A stretch of DNA of 64,000 nt, taken from Ferrovibrio sp035304305 (lineage in GTDB: Bacteria > Pseudomonadota > Alphaproteobacteria > Ferrovibrionales > Ferrovibrionaceae). The DNA lies in the NCBI RefSeq assembly GCF_035304305.1, contig NZ_DATGQG010000054.1, positions 124,001-188,000 on the forward strand. The letters are read 5' to 3'. The notes below the pieces were generated by a model. The model worked only from the letters and a program-made list of their open reading frames with translations. It ran no database searches and was not told where the DNA came from. Shown here one piece after another: positions 8,269-16,292 of this stretch. Numbering within the stretch: position 1 is the first letter of the stretch; every line of letters begins with the position of its first letter. The position numbers and the translations under genes are program-made.

Positions 8269-8369
8269 CGCAACCTGCCGCCGCACCGCCGGACCGGTTG
8301 CGGCTTGGCTCTTTACGATAAGGCCAGCGCGCCGTAGCAATGCCGGAACGCATTCGTTTCCGGCTGCCG

Positions 8370-9077
8370 ATGTCCACCGTTTCCTCCCCCCGTTTCGCCC
8401 TCTACCTTGCGCCACCGCCCGCCGACCCGCTGAGCCAGGCCGCTGCCCGCTGGCTCGGCCATGATCCTGAGACCGGCCGCTCCTATCAGCCTGAACCCGC
8501 CGCCGGCCTCGCCGCGGCGCGGATCGCCGCGCTCACCGAAGCGCCGCGCCGCTACGGCTTCCATGCCACGCTGAAACCGCCCTTCCGCCTTGCCGAAGGC
8601 TGCGACGAGGCCCGGCTGATCGTCGCGTTGGAACGCTTCACCATGGTCCGGCGGCCGCTGCGCCTGCCGCCGCTGAAGCTTGCGAAGATCGGCGGGTTCT
8701 TCGCGCTGGTCCCTTCGGCGCCCAGCGAGGAGATCCAGGCGCTCGCCGCTGATTGCGTGCGCGACTTCGATCACCTGCGCGCGCCGCCCAGCGAGCAGGA
8801 ACTGGCACGCCGCCGCGCCGCCCGACTGACGCCGCGCCAGGAAGAGTATCTGCTGCAATGGGGCTATCCCTATGTGATGGAAGAGTTCCGCCTGCACTTC
8901 ACCCTGACCGGGGACGTTCCGGATGCGGCGGAAAGCGCGGCGCTCGAGCGGCATCTGCAGGCGATGACGGCGCGCTTCACCCGCACGGAATACCGCGTCG
9001 ACGACATCTGCCTCTTCGTGCAGACGGCGCCGGACAGACCCTTCCGCATCGCCGGCCGCTATCCGCTCGGCGGCTAG
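8370..9077 (+). CDS. DUF1045 (phosphonate-operon-type) protein with 2H phosphoesterase motifs
   Basis: A 235-residue cytosolic protein of the DUF1045 family, often encoded in phosphonate-utilisation operons. Two H-x-T/x-L motifs typical of the 2H phosphoesterase fold are present: FHATLKPPF in the first half and LHFTLTG in the second, so cyclic phosphodiester hydrolysis is a reasonable inference. No phn genes are nearby, so this copy stands alone. The ATG at 8370 places the conserved FALYLAPP close to the N-terminus, as in homologues; an ATG at 8340 would add ten residues. Confidence 0.75.
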   Translation: MSTVSSPRFALYLAPPPADPLSQAAARWLGHDPETGRSYQPEPAAGLAAARIAALTEAPRRYGFHATLKPPFRLAEGCDEARLIVALERFTMVRRPLRLPPLKLAKIGGFFALVPSAPSEEIQALAADCVRDFDHLRAPPSEQELARRRAARLTPRQEEYLLQWGYPYVMEEFRLHFTLTGDVPDAAESAALERHLQAMTARFTRTEYRVDDICLFVQTAPDRPFRIAGRYPLGG

Positions 9078-9628
9078 CGCGCCGTCAGCCGGCCGAGCAC
9101 CTGCAGGCTGCGGCGGTCGACGACCACCACCTCGCCGCTGCCGGGATAGGTCTGCACCAGGGCAGCGATGGTCGCCTGGTGCGAAACCAGCACCAGCGCG
9201 CGATGCTCCGGCAGACTGGCGATCAGCGCCTTCAGTTCCGCGATCTGTGCCTCCCGCGCCGCGCTGCGGCCGTGCAGCGAGGCCAGAGCCGGCGCGACAT
9301 CCGGCATGCCGAGCTCCATGAGGGCGGCGGTCTCCCGAGCCCGGCACCAGGCGCTGGTCAGCACCAGCGCCCGGTCGATGCCATGCTGCCGGAAGGCGTT
9401 GCCGAGCCGCCGCGCCTGGTTCCGGCCGGCATCCGAGAGATTGCGCTGGCTGGCGCAGTCGTCGAGCCGGAAGCCGGGCGGGTCGCCGGCGCCCGGCGCC
9501 TCGGCATGGCGGACCAGTGCGACGGCCTGCCCCTGCCGCAGGGCCTCCCACAGCGCCGCCGTCTCGCTGGCCGCGGCCGCGCCGGTCCAGACGAGCAGCA
9601 GCATGATCACTGCCCAGAAAACCCGCAT
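9074..9628 (-). CDS. Periplasmic histidine phosphatase family protein
   Basis: A 184-residue protein with a signal peptide (MRVFWAVIMLLLVWTGAAAA) and a histidine-phosphatase core. LVRHAEAPG supplies the nucleophilic His, TSAWCRARETA a conserved Arg, and LVSHQATI the second catalytic His. Members of this secreted branch remove phosphate from unknown small molecules or proteins. It converges on the DUF1045 gene with a 4-base overlap. Substrate cannot be told. Confidence 0.8.
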   Translation of the reverse strand: MRVFWAVIMLLLVWTGAAAASETAALWEALRQGQAVALVRHAEAPGAGDPPGFRLDDCASQRNLSDAGRNQARRLGNAFRQHGIDRALVLTSAWCRARETAALMELGMPDVAPALASLHGRSAAREAQIAELKALIASLPEHRALVLVSHQATIAALVQTYPGSGEVVVVDRRSLQVLGRLTAR

Positions 9629-9698
9629 CGCACCTCGCCGCCCGCGGCCTTTGGACTAACTGATAGGCCGATGGGGCGGCAGGAACAGGGAGCCGGGC

Positions 9699-10313
9699 AT
9701 GACCCTGCCGGTCACGGAAACACTGAAGCTGATTCTGAGCGGGCCGCGGGCGGACGCGCCGGCCGGCCTGCTGCACGGGTCCGGCATGGCGGTTGAACCG
9801 CGGCCCGGACTGAATTCCGGCCGGCGCGAACGCGATCGCAGGCTCGATGCGCTGTTCGAGGCGCTGCACCGTGTGCTGCCGGACCGGCCGGCCGACGAGA
9901 TCGAGGACGAGATCTGGGCGATCTGGACCGGCCATGACGACCCCGCGCTGGAAGCGCGGATGCAGTGCGTCATCGCCGCCATCGCCCGGCGCCGCTTCGC
10001 CGAAGCCGACGTCCTGCTGGCCGCGCTGCTGCGCGACGCGCCCTACTGGGCCGAGGCCTGGAACAAGCGCGCGACGCTGCGCTTCCTGCAGCATCGCGAC
10101 GACGACAGCATCGCCGATATCCGCCGCACGCTGGAACTCGAGCCCCGGCATTTCGGCGCCATCTGCGGCTTCGGCCAGATCTGCCTGCGCCATGGCGAGA
10201 CCGCCGCGGCGGCGGCGGCCTTCGCCGCCGCACTCGATCTGAACCCGCACCTCGACTCGGTTCGGGCCATGCTGGCGGAACTGGAGCCTGATCCGCCGCG
10301 CCAGCTCAACTGA
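9699..10313 (+). CDS. Tetratricopeptide repeat protein
   Basis: A 204-residue protein, probably cytosolic. Residues about 80-190 contain three degenerate TPR-type helix pairs (RRFAEADVLLAALLRDAPYWAEAW, DSIADIRRTLELEPRHFGA, AAAAAFAAALDLNPHLDSVR). TPRs mediate protein contacts; no partner is indicated. The N-terminal 60 residues are Arg/Pro-rich and low in predicted structure. It starts with ATG after a GGAG-like stretch. Confidence 0.7.
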   Translation: MTLPVTETLKLILSGPRADAPAGLLHGSGMAVEPRPGLNSGRRERDRRLDALFEALHRVLPDRPADEIEDEIWAIWTGHDDPALEARMQCVIAAIARRRFAEADVLLAALLRDAPYWAEAWNKRATLRFLQHRDDDSIADIRRTLELEPRHFGAICGFGQICLRHGETAAAAAAFAAALDLNPHLDSVRAMLAELEPDPPRQLN

Positions 10314-10421
10314 CGGACAGCGACGGAAAAGACGGTAGCGGGAAAGCGGGTTGACGGCCGCCGCGACCGGCTTTACGGCTGGACGGCGCGGTTCGCGCCC
10401 CGTCCGGAGTCATTCCCGTCC

Positions 10422-11609
10422 ATGACCGACCTTTCGCTCGACTGGCTCAACCTGGTGCTGCGCTGGATGCACCTGGTCTTCGGCATCGCCTGGATCGGCT
10501 CGTCTTTTTTCTTCGTCTGGCTCGACAATTCGCTGCGGCAGGGCCAGCAGCCGAAATCCGGCGTACTGGGCGAAGCCTGGATGATCCATGGCGGCGGCTT
10601 CTATTTCACCGAGAAATACTCCGTCGCGCCGCCGCAGTTGCCCCCTGAACTGCACTGGTTCAAATACGAGAGCTACTTCACCTGGCTGTCGGGCTTCTTC
10701 CTGCTCGGCGTGCTCTACTATGCCGGCGCCGACCTCTACCTGATCGACCCCAACGTCCTGCCGCTCAGCGCGCCGGCGGCGATCGGCATCAGCGTCGCCT
10801 CGCTGATCCTCGGCTGGATCGTCTACGACCGGCTCTGCAAGTCGCCGCTGGGCAACAACACCGCGCTGCTGGCCTGCATCGGCTTCGTGATGCTGGTGGC
10901 GGCGACCTACGGCTATGCGCAGGTCTTCTCGGCGCGCGCCGCCTATCTGCATGTCGGCGCCCTGCTCGGCACGATCATGACTGCCAATGTGGCGATGGTG
11001 ATCATCCCGAACCAGAAGAAGGCGGTCGCGCAGATGCTGGCCGGCCAGACGCCCGATCCGGCCTACGGCAAGCAGGCCAAGCAGCGCTCGTTGCACAACA
11101 ACTACCTGACCCTGCCGGTGCTGTTCGCGATGATCAGCAACCATTACCCGATGACCTACGGTCATCCCTACGGCTGGGTCATCCTCGCGGTGGTCATGAT
11201 CATCGGCGGCCTGGTGCGGCATTTCTTCAACCTGAAAAACCAGGGCCGCGGCCAGCGTTACGAATTCCTCGCCGTCTCCTTCGCGCTGGTGATCGGGCTG
11301 GTCTTCTTCACCGCCTGGGATCCGCGCCGCAGCGACTTTGCCGGCGATGCAGGCATCGAGGAGGTCCAGAAGGTGGTGGCATCACGCTGCACCGCCTGCC
11401 ATGCGGCGCGGCCGACCTTCGACGGCATTGCCGAGGCGCCCAAGGGCGTGATGCTGGAAACGCCACAGCAGATGCGCCGCTTCGCCGCCGCGATCAACCA
11501 GCAGGCGGTGCGCACCGAGGCCATGCCGCCGGGCAATGCCACCGAGATGACCGACGAGGAACGCCAGCTGCTCGGCGCCTGGATCGCCGCCGGCGCGAAG
11601 ATCGACTAG
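10422..11609 (+). CDS. puuD: Membrane-bound urate oxidase (urate hydroxylase) with cytochrome c domain
   Basis: A 395-residue inner-membrane enzyme oxidising urate to 5-hydroxyisourate. Several hydrophobic helices (starting LRWMHLVFGIAWIGSSFFFVWLDN) form the DUF989-like urate oxidase part; the C-terminus (about 315-395) is a c-type cytochrome with haem motif CTACH at 323-327 and a Met ligand candidate in AMPPGN. The family passes electrons to the respiratory chain, so no peroxide is formed, unlike soluble uricase. It opens the purine block: UraH and UraD, encoded at 12.6-13.5 kb, use its product. An imperfect GC-rich hairpin lies just before the start. Confidence 0.92.
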   Translation: MTDLSLDWLNLVLRWMHLVFGIAWIGSSFFFVWLDNSLRQGQQPKSGVLGEAWMIHGGGFYFTEKYSVAPPQLPPELHWFKYESYFTWLSGFFLLGVLYYAGADLYLIDPNVLPLSAPAAIGISVASLILGWIVYDRLCKSPLGNNTALLACIGFVMLVAATYGYAQVFSARAAYLHVGALLGTIMTANVAMVIIPNQKKAVAQMLAGQTPDPAYGKQAKQRSLHNNYLTLPVLFAMISNHYPMTYGHPYGWVILAVVMIIGGLVRHFFNLKNQGRGQRYEFLAVSFALVIGLVFFTAWDPRRSDFAGDAGIEEVQKVVASRCTACHAARPTFDGIAEAPKGVMLETPQQMRRFAAAINQQAVRTEAMPPGNATEMTDEERQLLGAWIAAGAKID

Positions 11610-12148
11610 TGCCTGTGCCGGTGCTGCTGCGCCGGCGCTGTGTTCGTATACCCGCGCAGCTCGTCATAGCGCCGGATCTGCGCCTCCGTCAGAACACTGC
11701 GGGTTTCCAGATGGGTCGCCAGATGCACGGCGCGAAGCCGGCCCTGCATGCGGCCGATCTCTTCGGTCCTGGCCTGCAGCGCGGCCGCATCGATGCGGCG
11801 TTCGGCGAACAGCCGGTCCAGCTCGCGTTCGGCCGATACGAGCTGCCTGCCCAGCGTGATCGCCGCGTCTGCCATGCGGCGCTTCTGGTCCTCCAGAGCC
11901 GCCACCTGCGCCGCGTCGAGGCCGAGCTGTTCGCGCAGCTCCAGCGCATGCGCCGGCCCGGGATAGGAGTTGAGCTCGGCCGCCCTGGCCAGGCCCATGC
12001 CGCGGCCGGCCAGAAGATCGGCCGTCTCCTGTGGCGACAGCGCCTTGATGGTTCGGCTTTCCTGGCCCGCATAGGGCTGCGGCTGATGCTGGGCGTGAGC
12101 GGCCATCGGCAGCAGCGCCAGCGTGGCGGCGAGTACGAGACGTTTCAT
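11606..12148 (-). CDS. Periplasmic Spy/CpxP-like protein
   Basis: A 180-residue protein with a clear signal peptide (MKRLVLAATLALLPMAAHA) and a helical body with LTEAQIRRYDELRGY, like the LTxxQ motif of Spy/CpxP/ZraP periplasmic chaperones and metal sensors. It ends in HRHRH, a possible metal-binding tail. Its end overlaps the end of puuD by four bases on the other strand, and it follows the guanine deaminase gene by ten bases, so it may be the last gene of the uraD-uraH-guaD operon. Why a chaperone-like protein sits here is unclear. Confidence 0.65.
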   Translation of the reverse strand: MKRLVLAATLALLPMAAHAQHQPQPYAGQESRTIKALSPQETADLLAGRGMGLARAAELNSYPGPAHALELREQLGLDAAQVAALEDQKRRMADAAITLGRQLVSAERELDRLFAERRIDAAALQARTEEIGRMQGRLRAVHLATHLETRSVLTEAQIRRYDELRGYTNTAPAQQHRHRH

Positions 12149-12158
12149 GACGGCCTCC

Positions 12159-12632
12159 CTAGTAAGGCACCTTGTCGGGCTTCACGGTCCAGGCCTGAAA
12201 AACCTGCTGCGCCTCGTCGCGCAGGATCTGCTCGCATTTCAGGCTGCGCTTCTCCATCGGCAGGGCCAGTTCGCGATAGAGAAAGGCGTCGTCGAAATCG
12301 ATGGCTGCCGCATCGGCCTGCGTATTGGCGTAGTAGAGCCGGTCGATGCGCGCCCAGTAGGTGGCCGCGAGGCACATCGGACAGGGCTCGCAGCTGGTAT
12401 AGAGCACCGCGCCCCGCAGGTCGAAGCGTCCCAGCCTCCGGCAGGCGTCGCGGATGGCTACCACCTCGGCATGGGCGGTCGGGTCGTTGGCGCCGGTCAC
12501 CTGATTCCAGCCCTCACCGACGATTTTCCCGTCCATCACGATGACGGCGCCGAACGGCCCGCCATGGTTGGCTTCCATATGCTCGCGGCTGAGCGCGATC
12601 GCCCGCCGCATGAAACCGGCATGATCGCTCAT
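12159..12632 (-). CDS. guaD: Guanine deaminase, cytidine-deaminase-fold type
   Basis: A 157-residue zinc deaminase converting guanine to xanthine. It has the cytidine-deaminase-like signature: HAE (His54, catalytic Glu56) and PCPMC (Cys84, Cys87) as zinc ligands. The ARIDRLYYAN stretch and acidic C-terminal half match the bacterial GuaD group. The ATG at 12632 overlaps the TGA of the upstream uraH by one base; a GTG at 12635 would give a four-base overlap. Translational coupling with uraH is likely. It supplies xanthine toward urate, though no xanthine dehydrogenase is in the window. Confidence 0.88.
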   Translation of the reverse strand: MSDHAGFMRRAIALSREHMEANHGGPFGAVIVMDGKIVGEGWNQVTGANDPTAHAEVVAIRDACRRLGRFDLRGAVLYTSCEPCPMCLAATYWARIDRLYYANTQADAAAIDFDDAFLYRELALPMEKRSLKCEQILRDEAQQVFQAWTVKPDKVPY

Positions 12633-12985
12633 CACGACCCCCGATAGGTGGAATAGCTCCAGGGCGAGACCAGCAGCGGCACATGGTAATGCCCGTCGGC
12701 ATCGGCCATGGCGAAGCGGATCGGGATGCTGTCGAGGAAAGCCGGCTGCGGCAGCGCCACGCCCCTGCCGCGGAAATAGGCGCCGACCTGGAAGACCAGC
12801 TCATACTGGCCCGGCCTGTATTCCTCGCCCGCCAGCAAGGGCGCATCGGTCCGGCCGTCGCTGTTGGTCGTCACCGTCTTCAGCAGCCTGCGCTGCCCGC
12901 CGTCCAGCGCATACAGCGCAATCTCGATGCCCTCTGCCGGCTTGCCATGCATCGTATCCAGTACATGGGTGCTCAGGCGGCCCAT
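12632..12985 (-). CDS. uraH: 5-hydroxyisourate hydrolase (transthyretin-like)
   Basis: A 117-residue enzyme hydrolysing 5-hydroxyisourate, the PuuD product, to OHCU. Family landmarks are an N-terminal THVLDT and the C-terminal YRGS that distinguishes these enzymes from transthyretin; YHVPLLVSPWSYSTYRGS is intact. Length is normal. It lies between uraD (4 bases upstream) and guaD (overlapping), as one operon read right to left. Confidence 0.93.
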   Translation of the reverse strand: MGRLSTHVLDTMHGKPAEGIEIALYALDGGQRRLLKTVTTNSDGRTDAPLLAGEEYRPGQYELVFQVGAYFRGRGVALPQPAFLDSIPIRFAMADADGHYHVPLLVSPWSYSTYRGS

Positions 12986-12989
12986 CGCA

Positions 12990-13505
12990 TCACTCCTTCA
13001 TGTCCGGCAGGGCTTCGAGGCGCAGGCGGGCAATCTTCCCAACCTCGCACAGCGCGGTGGCGAATTCCTTCTCCCGGTCATTAGCCAGCCGGCGCTCGAA
13101 TTCGGCAAAGATCTGGCTCTTGGTCCGCAGCTTCACCGCGATGATGAAGGGAAAGCCGTGGCGTTCCAGATAGGCGGCGTTCAGCGCAACGATCCGCTGC
13201 TTCTCCTCAGGCGTCAGCCGGGTGAGGCCGACGCTGTCCTGCTCGGAGGTGGAATGCGCGGTCAGCGTGCCGGCATCGGCTTCCCGGCCGGCCAGCTGCG
13301 GATGCGCGCGCAGCAGCGCCAGCTTCTCGTCTTCCGATGCGGCCCACATCACATCGACCATCGCGCCATGCAGGGAGTCGAGGCTGGAAAAGGGCCGCTT
13401 CGCGGCGGCCCGCTGCGGCACCCAGGGCGAATGCTCGAAAATGTCGCCCAGCGCGGCAACGAAATCCGCCTCGGACATGGCGTTGAGTTCGGCAAGTGTG
13501 GTCAT
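12990..13505 (-). CDS. uraD: OHCU decarboxylase
   Basis: A 171-residue enzyme converting 2-oxo-4-hydroxy-4-carboxy-5-ureidoimidazoline to S-allantoin. Conserved elements are RPFSSLDSLHGAM (with the conserved His), AHPQLAG, STSEQ and HGFPFIIAV. It is the first gene of the uraD-uraH-guaD(-Spy-like) operon. Its upstream spacer holds a palindromic element, not an obvious promoter. Confidence 0.93.
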   Translation of the reverse strand: MTTLAELNAMSEADFVAALGDIFEHSPWVPQRAAAKRPFSSLDSLHGAMVDVMWAASEDEKLALLRAHPQLAGREADAGTLTAHSTSEQDSVGLTRLTPEEKQRIVALNAAYLERHGFPFIIAVKLRTKSQIFAEFERRLANDREKEFATALCEVGKIARLRLEALPDMKE

Positions 13506-13540
13506 GATTGTGCACTTTATCCGGCTATCAACGAACCGTC

Positions 13541-13625
13541 ATCCTTGGACGAAGCCCGAGGTCCAATACCGGTTCCGGCGTGCCAAGGGTCGGGATGGAT
13601 GCCCGGGTCAAGCCCGGGCAGGACA
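13541..13625. repeat. REP-like palindromic element
   Basis: Two stem-loops: TTGGAC at 13545-13550 pairs with GTCCAA at 13561-13566, and GCCCGGG at 13601-13607 pairs with CCCGGGC at 13613-13619 around a five-base loop. The context (GTCATCC at the left, GGACAGTGAT at the right) is the form of the dispersed intergenic palindromes common in alphaproteobacterial chromosomes. It fills the 156-base spacer between uraD and the glycerate kinase gene. Confidence 0.6.
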
Positions 13626-13661
13626 GTGATGGGTATGGGCTTGCTGCCGTGGCCTGACCAG

Positions 13662-14924
13662 CTACAGCACAAGTATCGCCCGGAAGTCGTTCACGTTGGT
13701 GAGCGTCGGTCCGGTCGTGATCAGTCCGCCCGCGGCCTGGAAGAAGCCGTAGCCGTCATTGTCGGCCAGGCAGGCCTTGGCCGAGACGCCTTTGGCGGCG
13801 GCGCGCGCGATGCTGTCAGGCGCGAGCCAGGCGCCGGCATTGTCCTCGCTGCCGTCGATGCCGTCGGTGTCGGCGGCCAGTGCGTAAATTCCCTCCGCGC
13901 CGTCCAGCGCCACGGCCAGCGCGGTGAGGAATTCCGCATTTCGCCCGCCGCGGCCCTTGCCGCGCACCGTGACCGTGGTCTCGCCGCCCGAGAGCAGGAC
14001 GCAGGGCGCCGCCGCCGGCTGGCCGTGGCGGCGCACCTGGCGCGCGATGCCGGCCATGACCTGCGCCACCTCGCGCGCCTCGCCCTCGATGGCATCGCCG
14101 AGAATCACCGGCACAATTCCGGCCTCGCGCGCGACTTTCGCGGCGGCCTCCAGCGCCATCTGCGGCGTCGCCACCATCACGGTTTCCGTGCGGGCAAAGA
14201 CGGGATCGCCCGGTTTCGGCGTCTCCTGCGCGGCCTGTTCGAGGTGCCGGCGCACGGCGTGCGGCGCCTCAATGCCGTATTTTTCCAGCACGGCGCGCGC
14301 ATCGGCAAAGCTGGTCGGATCGGGCACGGTGGGGCCGGAGGCGATGACCGCCGGATCGTCGCCCGGCACGTCGGAAATCAGCAGCGAAACGACGCGCGCC
14401 GGCGCAGCTGCGGCCGCCAGACGGCCGCCCTTGATGCGCGAGAGATGTTTGCGCACGCAATTCATCTCGGCGATGTTGGCACCGGATTTCAGCAGGGCCT
14501 GGTTCACCGCCTGCTTGTCGGCGAGCGTCAGTCCGGGCGCCGGCAGGGCCAGCAGCGCCGAGCCGCCGCCGGAAATCAGGCAGAGCACGAGATCGTTCTC
14601 GGTGAGTCCCTGCACCATGCCCAGGATCAGCCCCGCGGCTTTCTCGCCGGCGGCATCGGGCACGGGATGGGCGCCTTCGGCGACGCGGGTGCGTTCGCAG
14701 GGCACGGCATGGCCGTAGCGCGTCAGCACCAGGCCCTCGAGTTCACCCGGCCAGGCCTGCTCGACGGCGCGCGCCATGCTCGCGGCAGCCTTGCCGGCAC
14801 CGACGACGATCGTGCGCCCTTTCGGCGGTCGCGGCAGATGCGGCGGCACGCAGACGGCCGGATCGGCCGCCTTGCGGGCGGCGTCGAACATCGCTTGCAG
14901 AAGGCCTTCCGGATCGCGTGTCAT
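13662..14924 (-). CDS. Glycerate 2-kinase (type II, GckA/TtuD family)
   Basis: A 420-residue kinase phosphorylating D-glycerate to 2-phosphoglycerate. Family motifs: TIVVGAGKAAASMA near the N-terminus, LISGGGSALLALP, ISDVPGDDPAVIASGPT and the C-terminal LAADTDGIDGSEDNAGA. The ATG at 14924 follows GGGAGGA and matches the family's usual length; the frame is open far upstream but that is antisense to other genes. Glyoxylate from allantoin can be converted to glycerate by glyoxylate carboligase and tartronate semialdehyde reductase; neither is in the window, so the link is inferred. Confidence 0.9.
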   Translation of the reverse strand: MTRDPEGLLQAMFDAARKAADPAVCVPPHLPRPPKGRTIVVGAGKAAASMARAVEQAWPGELEGLVLTRYGHAVPCERTRVAEGAHPVPDAAGEKAAGLILGMVQGLTENDLVLCLISGGGSALLALPAPGLTLADKQAVNQALLKSGANIAEMNCVRKHLSRIKGGRLAAAAAPARVVSLLISDVPGDDPAVIASGPTVPDPTSFADARAVLEKYGIEAPHAVRRHLEQAAQETPKPGDPVFARTETVMVATPQMALEAAAKVAREAGIVPVILGDAIEGEAREVAQVMAGIARQVRRHGQPAAAPCVLLSGGETTVTVRGKGRGGRNAEFLTALAVALDGAEGIYALAADTDGIDGSEDNAGAWLAPDSIARAAAKGVSAKACLADNDGYGFFQAAGGLITTGPTLTNVNDFRAILVL

Positions 14925-15044
14925 CGGCGTTCCTCCCTTTTTGTTGCTAGCGGATGACCCGGCGCTTGGCCAGCCCCAGCCTTGGAGGAAAACCGGCCCC
15001 GGTGTATGGTCCGGCCATCTCCCGCAGCCTTCCGGATTCCGCTC

Positions 15045-16283
15045 ATGACCGCTTTCCGCTTCGCCGATACCATGCTGGCCCGCCTCGACGAACTGGGCCG
15101 GATCAGCGAAAGCCCGGATTTCCTGCTGCGCACCTTCCTCACGCCCGAGCAGAAGCAGGCCCATGAGAAGGTCGCCGGCTGGATGCGCGAGGCCGGCATG
15201 ACGGTGCATCACGATGCTGCCGGCAACGTGGTTGGCCGCTACGAGGGCAGCCAGGCGGATGCGCCCGTCCTGATGCTGGGCTCGCATCTCGATACCGTGC
15301 GCAATGCCGGCAAATACGATGGCATGCTGGGCGTGATCGCGCCGATCGCCTGCGTCGCCGACCTGGACCGACGCGGCAAGCGCCTCGACCATGCCATCGA
15401 GGTGGTCGGCTTCGTGAACGAGGAAGGCACCCGCTTCGGCGCGCCGATGACCGGCAGTCGCGCCATTGCCGGCACCTTCGACCCGGCGATGCTGGAAACG
15501 AAGGACCGCAACGGCGTCAGCATGGGCGAAGCCTACAGAGCCTTCGGCCTCGATCCGGCAAAGATCGGGTCCTGCGCCCGCAGAAAGGGCAGCGTCGCCG
15601 CCTTCATGGAACTGCATATCGAGCAGGGCCCGGTGCTGGAGAATGAGGGTCTTGCCCTGGGCGTCGTCACCGCAATCTCCGGCGCGCGCCGCCACCGGGT
15701 CGAGATCACCGGCCTGGCCGGCCATGCCGGAACCGTGCCGATGGGCCAGCGCCAGGACGCCCTGGTGGCCGCCGCCGAGATCGTGACCTTCATCGAGAGG
15801 CGCTGCACCGGCACGCCGACGCTGGTCGGCACGGTGGGCATGATGGAGGCGCTGCCCGGCGCAATGAACGTCATTCCCGGCATGACACGGTTCTCCATCG
15901 ACATCCGCGCCGGCGACGACGCGACCCGCGATGCCGCGATTGCCGACGTGCTGCGCGAGATCGAGGCGGTCTGCGCCCGCCGCAACCTGACCTTCACCGT
16001 GACCGAGCTTTACAACTCCACCGCCACGCCCTGCCATCCGGCGCTGATGGATGCGGTGGAAGCCGCCATCAGGGCACAGGGCCTGCCGACCATGCGGCTG
16101 CCGTCGGGTGCCGGCCATGATGCGGCGACGCTGGCGCCGCTCTGCCCCATCGGCATGATGTTCATGCGCTGCACGCGCGGCATCAGCCACAATCCGCTGG
16201 AAGCCGTTCTGCCCGAGGATGTCGAGGTGGCGACGGCGGCCCTGCTGCATTTCATCGAGAATTTCCGCGCACCGGTTCAGTAG
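15045..16283 (+). CDS. allC: Allantoate amidohydrolase / M20 Zn-dependent hydrolase (AllC-type)
   Basis: A 412-residue M20 hydrolase. Metal-binding residues are all present: GSHLDTV (His81, Asp83), KYDG (Asp92), NEEGTRF (Glu126, Glu127) and ELHIEQG. This set is that of the AllC/HyuC/beta-ureidopropionase branch. Between uraD and puuE the expected job is hydrolysis of allantoate to ureidoglycine or ureidoglycolate plus ammonia. Hydantoinase-type carbamoylases look alike, so the call rests partly on context. The ATG at 15045 is preferred to an upstream frame extension. It is followed after 9 bases by a second M20 gene. Confidence 0.82.
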   Translation: MTAFRFADTMLARLDELGRISESPDFLLRTFLTPEQKQAHEKVAGWMREAGMTVHHDAAGNVVGRYEGSQADAPVLMLGSHLDTVRNAGKYDGMLGVIAPIACVADLDRRGKRLDHAIEVVGFVNEEGTRFGAPMTGSRAIAGTFDPAMLETKDRNGVSMGEAYRAFGLDPAKIGSCARRKGSVAAFMELHIEQGPVLENEGLALGVVTAISGARRHRVEITGLAGHAGTVPMGQRQDALVAAAEIVTFIERRCTGTPTLVGTVGMMEALPGAMNVIPGMTRFSIDIRAGDDATRDAAIADVLREIEAVCARRNLTFTVTELYNSTATPCHPALMDAVEAAIRAQGLPTMRLPSGAGHDAATLAPLCPIGMMFMRCTRGISHNPLEAVLPEDVEVATAALLHFIENFRAPVQ

Positions 16284-16292
16284 GACTCCGCC

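Noticed and set aside
10311..10410. Several GACGG motifs upstream of puuD as operator repeats
   Set aside because: Spacing is irregular and the motif is common in this GC-rich sequence.
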